A stretch of DNA of 20,800 nt from JAWXBM01 sp964470455 (GTDB lineage Bacteria > Pseudomonadota > Gammaproteobacteria > Xanthomonadales > SZUA-36), in the NCBI GenBank assembly GCA_964470455.1, contig CAYYCX010000075.1, forward strand, positions 1-20,800. Reading direction: 5' to 3'. The notes beneath the pieces are model-generated. The model did no database searches and had not been told where the DNA came from. It was given only the letters and a program-made list of their open reading frames with translations. Shown one piece after another: positions 15,419 through 20,800 of this stretch (positions are counted from its first letter, which is position 1; each line of letters starts with the position of its first letter). Both the position numbers and the translations under genes were made by a program.

Positions 15419-16693
15419 TTGACAGCAACCATACAATCTATCCGTGGCATGCACGATATTCTGCCGGCCGACATGGCTGCGTGGCACCTGCTCGAAAATA
15501 CGGTTCGCTCCGTATTCAGCAGTTACGGCTATGAAGAAATCCGCGTGCCTGTCGTGGAAAAAACCGAGTTGTTTGCCCGCGCCATCGGCGACGCCACCGA
15601 TGTGGTGCAAAAGGAGATGTACTCCTTTGAAGACCGCGGCGGCGACTGGCTGAGCCTGCGTCCTGAAGGAACGGCAGGCGTGGTGCGCGCGGTCATACAG
15701 AACGGCCTGCTGTATGCGGCGCCCTTGCGCCTCTGGTACATGGGGCCGATGTTCCGGCGTGAACGTCCGCAAAAAGGCCGCACCCGGCAGTTTCACCAGG
15801 TGGGTGCGGAAGTGTTTGGCGCGCCCGGTCCGGATGTGGATGCCGAACTCCTGGCCATGTGCCAAAACACCTGGAATCGTCTCGGGCTGCGGAAGCTGCG
15901 CCTGGAAATCAATTCGCTGGGTACTGCGGATGAACGCGCCGCGTATCGCATCAGGCTGCAGGAATATTTTTCGGCCCACATCGACGATCTGGACGAGGAC
16001 AGCAGGGTACGACTTGACCGCAACCCCCTGCGCATCCTGGACAGCAAGAACCCCGCGCTGAGCGGGCTGATCGCAGCTGCGCCCATTTTGCAGGATTTCC
16101 TCGGAACAGAGTCACAGCAGCACTTTGAAGAACTGCAAGCCAACCTGGATGCGCTGGGGGTGGCGCATGAGGTCAATCCGCGCCTTGTTCGGGGGCTGGA
16201 TTACTACAGCCACACGGTGTTTGAGTGGATCACTGACGAGTTGGGAGCGCAGGGCACAGTGTGCGCCGGGGGGCGTTACGATGGCCTGGTGGAACTGCAG
16301 GGCGGAAAGCCTTGGCCGGGCATCGGATTTGCCATGGGCCAGGAACGCCTGGTTGAGTTGTTGCGCGCCCACGTGACCATTGAACCAGCATCACCTGATA
16401 TCTACCTGATCATGGCAGGCGAAGAAGCCGTTACCCGCGGGCTGGTGTTGGCAGAATCACTGCGCCAGGCGGTGCCGGGGCTTCGGGTACAAGCCAACCT
16501 GGGTGGCGGCAGTTTCAAATCCCAATTCAAACGCGCTGACCGCAGCGGCGCCCGGCTGGCATTGATCCTGGGGGAAACCGAACTGGCCAACAATGAGGTT
16601 TCAGTGAAGTCCCTGCGCAGGGATGCTGCGCAGGAATCGGTATCCCTGGAAAACCTTCAGGCCTGGCTGCAGAATTGGCTGCAAAGCAACTGA
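15419..16693 (+). CDS. hisS: Histidyl-tRNA synthetase
   Basis: A 424-aa class II aminoacyl-tRNA synthetase that charges tRNA-His, of the usual bacterial length. Motif 2 is MFRRERPQKGRTRQFHQVGAE without gaps (111-131). The histidine-specific HisA motif LVRGLDYYSHTVFEW begins at about residue 256, with the key Arg258. GGRYDGL lies at about 283-290. The C-terminal anticodon-binding domain begins near residue 325. The start is TTG at 15419 (residues MTATIQSIRGMHDILP), preceded by GGAGAG at 15408-15413; the N-terminus IQSIRGMHDILP aligns with the family, so the rare start is credible. It follows rodZ directly, without ispG. A 139-bp gap separates it from yfgM. Confidence 0.97.
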   Translation: MTATIQSIRGMHDILPADMAAWHLLENTVRSVFSSYGYEEIRVPVVEKTELFARAIGDATDVVQKEMYSFEDRGGDWLSLRPEGTAGVVRAVIQNGLLYAAPLRLWYMGPMFRRERPQKGRTRQFHQVGAEVFGAPGPDVDAELLAMCQNTWNRLGLRKLRLEINSLGTADERAAYRIRLQEYFSAHIDDLDEDSRVRLDRNPLRILDSKNPALSGLIAAAPILQDFLGTESQQHFEELQANLDALGVAHEVNPRLVRGLDYYSHTVFEWITDELGAQGTVCAGGRYDGLVELQGGKPWPGIGFAMGQERLVELLRAHVTIEPASPDIYLIMAGEEAVTRGLVLAESLRQAVPGLRVQANLGGGSFKSQFKRADRSGARLALILGETELANNEVSVKSLRRDAAQESVSLENLQAWLQNWLQSN

Positions 16694-16706
16694 ATACGCC
16701 GGCGGT

Positions 16707-16796
16707 GCCGTACAAGAGCGCAATTTTCAATGTGTTCGGCTGCCTGATAATCTAGAATAGGCGTCCCGCGATTCAGGCCGTACGCCGTTCGCAATT
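16707..16796 (+). repeat. Duplicated bipartite motif upstream of yfgM
   Basis: GCCGTAC-N5-CGCAATT (16707-16725) recurs as GCCGTAC-N6-CGCAATT (16777-16796), 70 bp apart. Both are followed by a CAA-containing A+T-rich run. The copies flank the possible -10 elements GATAAT (16746-16751) and TAGAAT (16753-16758). Confidence 0.5.
16724..16751 (+). promoter_or_regulatory. Weak promoter candidate for yfgM-bamB-der
   Basis: TTTTCA (16724-16729), a 16-bp spacer and GATAAT (16746-16751, 5 of 6 to consensus). TAGAAT (16753-16758) is an alternative -10 without a good -35. The 139-bp gap after hisS makes an internal promoter here reasonable. Confidence 0.35.
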
Positions 16797-16832
16797 CAAA
16801 TATCCCGCAATCAGGATCAAAGAGAGTCTGTA

Positions 16833-17492
16833 ATGGTTGAGATTTATGACGCCCATGAGCAGGGCGAGATCGTCAAGAAGTGGCTACAGCAGAATGGCAG
16901 CGCCATTGTCATGGGCCTGGTGCTGGCTTTTGGCGGCTTGTTTGGATTCAAGCAATGGCAAACCTGGCAGCAAACCAAAGGCCAGCAGTCCTACGCCGAG
17001 TTTGAAGTGATGAATGACCACCTGACCGAAGGCCAGCTGGATACGGCGATGGACAACTACCAGATACTCCAGGACGACCACGCCAAGTCACCCTATGCTT
17101 CGATGGCGGCCTTGCAGATGGCGAGGGCGCGTGTTGAATCCAGGCAACCTGACCTGGCTATCAACCTGCTGCGCCAGGTGATGGAATCCGGTCGCCCTGA
17201 GGGCCTGAAAGTGGTCGCCCGGGAACGTCTCGCCCGCCTGCTGCTCGACCAGGGAAAGGCAGAGGAAGCATTGTCCGTCATCAACGGTGAAACCCGGCTG
17301 GAGGGTTACGAATCCCGTTACGCTGAAACCCGCGGCGACATCCTGCTGGGCCTGGGGCGTAAAGAGGAAGCGGCAGCCGCTTACCAGCAGGCGCTGGATA
17401 CCCTGGAAGAAGGCCTGGGTGACCGGGCTTTCCTGGTACTCAAACTGGAGTCCCTGGGCGTCGTGCCGGAAGCCGAGGCCACAGCGTCATGA
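16833..17492 (+). CDS. yfgM: YfgM family TPR protein, SecYEG-associated
   Basis: A 219-aa inner-membrane protein. The cytoplasmic N-terminus (MVEIYDAHEQGEIVKKWLQQNG) is typical of the family. A single membrane helix lies at about 23-40, followed by a periplasmic tetratricopeptide domain with repeats such as YASMAALQMARARVE and LARLLLDQGKAEEALSVI. E. coli YfgM associates with the SecYEG translocon and the chaperone PpiD and helps hand proteins to periplasmic chaperones. The ATG has AGAGAG (16821-16826) 6 nt upstream. The stop overlaps the bamB start by 4 bp (ATGA), as commonly seen for this pair. Confidence 0.93.
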   Translation: MVEIYDAHEQGEIVKKWLQQNGSAIVMGLVLAFGGLFGFKQWQTWQQTKGQQSYAEFEVMNDHLTEGQLDTAMDNYQILQDDHAKSPYASMAALQMARARVESRQPDLAINLLRQVMESGRPEGLKVVARERLARLLLDQGKAEEALSVINGETRLEGYESRYAETRGDILLGLGRKEEAAAAYQQALDTLEEGLGDRAFLVLKLESLGVVPEAEATAS

Positions 17493-18649
17493 TGAAACGC
17501 GCTCTGTTGCTGGCTCTGTGCGCGCTGAGCCTGCAATCCTGCAGCTGGTTCCGCAATTGGGGTGACCCCGAGCCGGGGGATCCGGCGGAACTGGTCGAAT
17601 TTGATGCCACGGTAAAGGTCAAGAAAATCTGGTCGACATCGGTGGGCGACGGCATGGGCAAGCAGGGCCTGGCCATGGCGCCGGTTTATGTTGATGGCAA
17701 ACTCTATGCGGCCGACTACGAAGGTCGCCTGATGGCACTGGATGCCGAAAATGGCAAGAAGATCTGGAGCATCAAAACCAAGCAGCCGTTTTCCGGCGGC
17801 CCCGCAGTGGGCGAGGAATTGCTGGTCATGGGCACCATTGATGGCGCTGTGATTGCATTTGATGTCGACAGTGGCAACGAGCGATGGAGCGCCCGGGTAT
17901 CATCCGAAGTGCTCGCTGTTGCAGGGTTCGCTGACGACGTGGTGGTGGTTCGCGGTATCGATGGGCGTGTTTTTGGGCTGGATTCGCAAACCGGAGCCCG
18001 CCTCTGGATCCACGATCACAGCGTGCCGCTGCTCACCCTGCGCGGCAATGCAGACCTGCTGGTGCGTGGCTCAACGGTTTATGTGGGCTATGACGATGGT
18101 TCGGTCACCGCCCTGCGAGCGGATGACGGCAGCCTGATCTGGAACCAGTCGATCGTATCTCCTGAAGGACGAACGGAGCTCGAACGCCTGTCCGATATTG
18201 GCACCAATATGGTCATAGTGGCCTCTGACCTCATTGTCTCGAGTTACAAAAGCAGGGTGGTTTCGGTTGCTGCCGATTCCGGCAGGTTGCTCTGGTTCAA
18301 GGATATTTCCTCGGCCACCGGCGTGACCGTGGATCGCACCAACCTGGCCGTCAGCGATAACAACGGCGATTTGTGGCTGCTGGACCGCCGCAATGGCGCC
18401 ACGCAATGGAAAGTCGACCAGCTCACCAACCGCGGCCTCACCCGGCCAGCGTTTTACGGCGATTACATTGTGGTCGGTGACAAGGAAGGCTACCTGCACT
18501 GGCTGAATGTCAGCGATGGTCATTTCGTCGCGCGGGAACGGGAAGGCAAGAAAGGATTTGTGTCCGCACCGCTGACGGTTGGAACGACCACCTATGTCAT
18601 GACCACCGATGGCAAGCTGGTGGCCTATCGCGCAGGTGCGGCGCTCTGA
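17489..18649 (+). CDS. bamB: Outer-membrane protein assembly factor BamB
   Basis: A 386-aa lipoprotein of the BAM complex that inserts beta-barrel proteins into the outer membrane. The signal peptide ends in the lipobox LQSC with Cys18, followed by Ser-Trp. The rest is an eight-bladed beta-propeller of PQQ-like repeats; repeat cores such as YEGRLMALDAENGKKIWS, GAVIAFDVDSGNERWSA and GRVFGLDSQTGARLWI are visible. The length matches E. coli BamB (about 392 aa). It is coupled to yfgM by a 4-bp overlap and followed by der after 35 bp, the conserved order. The lipoprotein is expected on the periplasmic face of the outer membrane, bound to BamA. Confidence 0.96.
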   Translation: MMKRALLLALCALSLQSCSWFRNWGDPEPGDPAELVEFDATVKVKKIWSTSVGDGMGKQGLAMAPVYVDGKLYAADYEGRLMALDAENGKKIWSIKTKQPFSGGPAVGEELLVMGTIDGAVIAFDVDSGNERWSARVSSEVLAVAGFADDVVVVRGIDGRVFGLDSQTGARLWIHDHSVPLLTLRGNADLLVRGSTVYVGYDDGSVTALRADDGSLIWNQSIVSPEGRTELERLSDIGTNMVIVASDLIVSSYKSRVVSVAADSGRLLWFKDISSATGVTVDRTNLAVSDNNGDLWLLDRRNGATQWKVDQLTNRGLTRPAFYGDYIVVGDKEGYLHWLNVSDGHFVAREREGKKGFVSAPLTVGTTTYVMTTDGKLVAYRAGAAL

Positions 18650-18684
18650 GTGCCTGCCAGTACTCACGCTCATGATGATTCCCG

Positions 18685-20097
18685 GTGATACCCGTAATTG
18701 CCATTGTTGGTCGGCCGAACGTAGGTAAGTCCACCCTGTTCAATGCGCTTACCCGCACACGGGATGCGCTGGTCGCCGACATGCCGGGAGTCACCCGCGA
18801 CCGGCAATATGGCATCTGCCAGGTCCAAACCCCCTGCCTGCTGGTGGATACCGGCGGCCTGGTCAGCCAGGCTGAAGGCATCGATTACCTCACCGCCAAA
18901 CAGGTTCACCAGGCGATAGAAGAGTCCCAGCTGGTCCTGTTCGTGGTGAGCGCCCGCGACGGACTGACTGCGGCCGACGAAGAGATTGCCGTCCTGCTGC
19001 GCAAATCCGGCAAGCCGGTGCTGGTGCTGGCCAACAAGGTGGATGGCATGGATTCCGCCACCGCAACCGCGGATTTTGCATCGCTGGGCATGGGTGAACC
19101 ATTGGCCGTATCGGCGGAGCATCGCCAGGGATTGCAGGACATCATGGAAGCCGCGCAACAATGGCTGCCGCCGGTTGCTGATGAAGAGCAGGCAATCGAA
19201 GCTGATGATGTGTTGCGGCTGGCCATTGTGGGCCGGCCCAATGTCGGCAAGTCCACCCTGGTCAACCGCATCCTGGGCGAGGAGAGGGTGCTGGCGTTTG
19301 ACCAGCCGGGAACCACGCGCGACTCCATCCGCATCACCACCGAACGCGATGGCCAGAAATATGAACTGATCGATACCGCGGGTGTGAGGCGACGTTCGAG
19401 AATTTCCGAGGCCATTGAAAAATTCAGCACCATCAAGGCACTGCAAGCCATAGAAATGGCCCATGTGGTGGTGTTGATGATCGATGCCCGCGAAGGCCTG
19501 ACCGACCAGGACACAACCCTGCTCGGGCATATCCTGCAGCGCGGCCGGGCGCTGGTGATTGGCCTGAACAAGTGGGATGGTCTCGACCAGGATCATCGCG
19601 AACAGGTCAAGGGCGAACTGGACCGGCGGCTGAGCTATGCCACCTGGGCGAAGCGTGTCACGCTGTCAGCCCTGCACGGCTCAGGCATGCAGGAACTGCT
19701 GGATGCCGTGCGGCAGGCATGGCGCAGCGCCCGCATGGAGTTCTCCACCGCAGAGCTTACGCGCGTGCTGCTCAAGGCAGTCGAAAGCCACCAGCCACCG
19801 ATGAGCCAGGGGCGCACGGCCAAATTGCGCTTTGCGCACAGCGGGGGCAAGATGCCGCCGCGCATCATCATCCATGGCAGCCGTACCGAAACCATTCCGG
19901 ATTCCTATACCCGCTACCTCAGCAATGCATTTATCCATCATTTCAGGCTGAAAGGCACGCCGGTTGTGCTGGAATACCGCAACAGCGCCAATCCCTACAA
20001 GGACAAGAAAAATGTGCTGAACAAACGCCAGGTGCAAAAGCGCCAGCGGCTGAAAAAATTTGTTGGCAAAGGCCGGAAACCCAGCCGCAAAAGCTGA
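18685..20097 (+). CDS. der: Ribosome biogenesis GTPase Der (EngA)
   Basis: A 470-aa double-domain GTPase that is needed for 50S subunit maturation. G domain 1 has GRPNVGKST (8-16), DTGG and NKVD (117-120). G domain 2 has GRPNVGKST (about 182-190), DTAG and NKWD (295-298). A C-terminal KH-like domain (about 355-440) contains PPRIIIHGSR and a basic tail (QKRQRLKKFVGKGRKPSRKS). The tandem G domains are unique to this family. The start is GTG at 18685, giving MIPVIAIVGRPNVGKS, the standard N-terminus; nearby ATGs at 18672 and 18675 are out of frame. No Shine-Dalgarno is evident. It ends 27 bp before the stop of the convergent peroxidase gene. Confidence 0.98.
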   Translation: MIPVIAIVGRPNVGKSTLFNALTRTRDALVADMPGVTRDRQYGICQVQTPCLLVDTGGLVSQAEGIDYLTAKQVHQAIEESQLVLFVVSARDGLTAADEEIAVLLRKSGKPVLVLANKVDGMDSATATADFASLGMGEPLAVSAEHRQGLQDIMEAAQQWLPPVADEEQAIEADDVLRLAIVGRPNVGKSTLVNRILGEERVLAFDQPGTTRDSIRITTERDGQKYELIDTAGVRRRSRISEAIEKFSTIKALQAIEMAHVVVLMIDAREGLTDQDTTLLGHILQRGRALVIGLNKWDGLDQDHREQVKGELDRRLSYATWAKRVTLSALHGSGMQELLDAVRQAWRSARMEFSTAELTRVLLKAVESHQPPMSQGRTAKLRFAHSGGKMPPRIIIHGSRTETIPDSYTRYLSNAFIHHFRLKGTPVVLEYRNSANPYKDKKNVLNKRQVQKRQRLKKFVGKGRKPSRKS

Positions 20098-20124
20098 TGG
20101 GTAGCGATATTTCCGGGAGCGGGG

Positions 20125-20613
20125 CTACAAGGTCCAGGAACCCAGGTTGCGTTCAATCTGGTGGCGGAAAGCCGGGTCATCCGGTTCCATTTTTGATGGG
20201 AAATGATCCACCAGTTCGCCATCGCGGCCAAACAGGTACTTGTGGAAGTTCCAGCGTGGCAACAGGTCATCGCCATACTCTTCCAGCATGTCCACGAACA
20301 GCGGGTGCGGGTTTTGTCCGATAATGCTCAACTTTGTCGTAATCGGGAAAGTCACGGCATAGCGTTCGGTGCAAAATTGTGCAATCTGCTCATCGCTGCC
20401 CGGTTCCTGGCCACCGAAATCGTTGCAGGGTACGCCCAGAACCACCAGCCCGTTGGGCCGGTATTCTTCCCACAGGCTTTGGAGCTTTTTGTACTGTGGC
20501 GTGTAACCGCACTCGGATGCGGTGTTGACGAGCAGTATCGGCTGGCCTTGCCAGCGTTCCAGCGGAAGGGCATGGCCCTGGGCTGAGCGGAATGAGTACT
20601 GATGGATGCGCAT
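20125..20613 (-). CDS. Glutathione peroxidase family thiol peroxidase
   Basis: A 162-aa peroxidase of the glutathione peroxidase family (BtuE-like), reducing hydroperoxides in the cytoplasm. The peroxidatic Cys35 lies in NTASECGYTPQY, Gln69 in NDFGGQEPG, and Trp121-Asn122 in RWNFHKYLF, so the Cys-Gln-Trp-Asn set is complete. Cys81 in QFCTERYAVTFP matches the resolving-cysteine position of the thioredoxin-dependent members, so a thioredoxin-linked cycle is more likely than a glutathione-linked one. Cysteine replaces selenocysteine, as usual in bacteria. The frame is open up to 20730, but MRIHQYSF at 20613 is the family-like start; the longer form would add 39 unrelated residues. A weak TTGCCA-N17-CGTTAT could be its promoter. 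Confidence 0.94.
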   Translation of the reverse strand: MRIHQYSFRSAQGHALPLERWQGQPILLVNTASECGYTPQYKKLQSLWEEYRPNGLVVLGVPCNDFGGQEPGSDEQIAQFCTERYAVTFPITTKLSIIGQNPHPLFVDMLEEYGDDLLPRWNFHKYLFGRDGELVDHFPSKMEPDDPAFRHQIERNLGSWTL

Positions 20614-20678
20614 TATTTTCCGTCCTGGTGGTGTGATTGAGGATAGCCGAAGTGAAGACTGATTTCTTGTTGATAACG

Positions 20679-20684
20679 TACAAT
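20679..20684 (+). promoter_or_regulatory. Possible -10 element for the gene at the right edge
   Basis: TACAAT in the divergent gap, 38 bp before the next ATG; no good -35 at 16-18 bp. Weak. Confidence 0.3.
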
Positions 20685-20722
20685 GCGGCGGCGCCTGGCA
20701 ATAACAATAAATCGGGAGTGTT

Positions 20723-20800
20723 ATGAGCAATCAAGCAGAAAAGTCTGGCAAGGCCGGCGAAAGCGCACAGATTCTTGATGGCCTCGCCGCCAGCGCAGCG
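20723..20800 (+). CDS. N-terminus of an unknown protein (cut by window edge)
   Basis: An open frame of 26 codons running off the right edge. It starts ATG, with GGGAG (20714-20718) 4 nt upstream. The visible residues (MSNQAEKSGKAGESAQIL and onward) are polar then Ala-rich, with no signal peptide or motif. It is divergent from the peroxidase gene. I do not recognise it and the call rests on the start context only. Confidence 0.45.
   Translation, partial: MSNQAEKSGKAGESAQILDGLAASAA

Noticed and set aside
20098..20124. Terminator between der and the peroxidase gene
   Set aside because: No stem-loop plus T-run is visible in the 27-bp convergent gap.
20614..20730. N-terminal extension of the peroxidase frame
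   Set aside because: The 39 extra residues are not family-like and would overlap the start of the divergent gene; the ATG at 20613 fits the family.
1..20800. CRISPR array, tRNA/rRNA genes, insertion sequence or phage remnants
   Set aside because: No regularly spaced direct repeats, tRNA cloverleaf or CCA end, transposase, integrase or phage structural gene was seen on either strand.

Overview
The window is ordinary chromosomal DNA from a Gammaproteobacterium with roughly 60% G+C. The best evidence is the plus-strand run ndk, rlmN, pilF, rodZ, hisS, yfgM, bamB, der, which keeps the order known from Pseudomonas aeruginosa and, without pilF, from Escherichia coli. A full-length FadE-type acyl-CoA dehydrogenase (820 aa) supports the same placement. 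The species cannot be named from the sequence. No rRNA, tRNA, CRISPR array, insertion sequence, integrase or phage gene is visible, and no gene looks broken.

Layout. (1) 31-7809, minus strand: seven genes read from right to left. They are a MoxR AAA+ ATPase, a DUF58 protein and a TgpA-type membrane transglutaminase, then an Slp-family outer-membrane lipoprotein, a DUF2461 protein, LemA, and a DUF2207 membrane protein with a poly-glycine tail. Most junctions overlap or are short. A weak terminator candidate and a 111-bp gap before slp suggest two transcription units, moxR-DUF58-tgpA and slp-DUF2461-lemA-DUF2207. (2) 8026-9192, plus strand: a patatin-like phospholipase, divergent from moxR. (3) 9223-11685, minus strand: fadE, convergent with the patatin gene. 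(4) 11686-11993: a 308-bp divergent regulatory region with a good sigma70-like promoter for fadE inside an inverted repeat, and a phased TTCAA/TTGAA array just upstream of ndk. (5) 11994-20097, plus strand: the conserved housekeeping cluster. (6) 20125-20613, minus strand: a glutathione-peroxidase-family gene, divergent from a truncated unknown gene at the right edge.

How the genes may work together. MoxR, DUF58 and TgpA form a widely recurring set that acts at the inner membrane and periplasm. Here it sits beside envelope proteins of poorly known function. The patatin hydrolase and FadE could be linked through release of fatty acids from lipids and their beta-oxidation, but this is inferred from position only. 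The right-hand cluster covers nucleotide balance (ndk), rRNA/tRNA methylation (rlmN), type IV pilus secretin assembly (pilF), cell shape (rodZ), tRNA charging (hisS), secretion and outer-membrane assembly (yfgM, bamB) and ribosome maturation (der). ispG, which normally lies between rodZ and hisS, is absent from this locus.

No clearly new multi-gene system is present. The items most worth a second look are regulatory DNA (ndk upstream array, fadE inverted repeat, structured moxR leader, duplicated motif before yfgM), the missing ispG, and the composition of the seven-gene envelope block.
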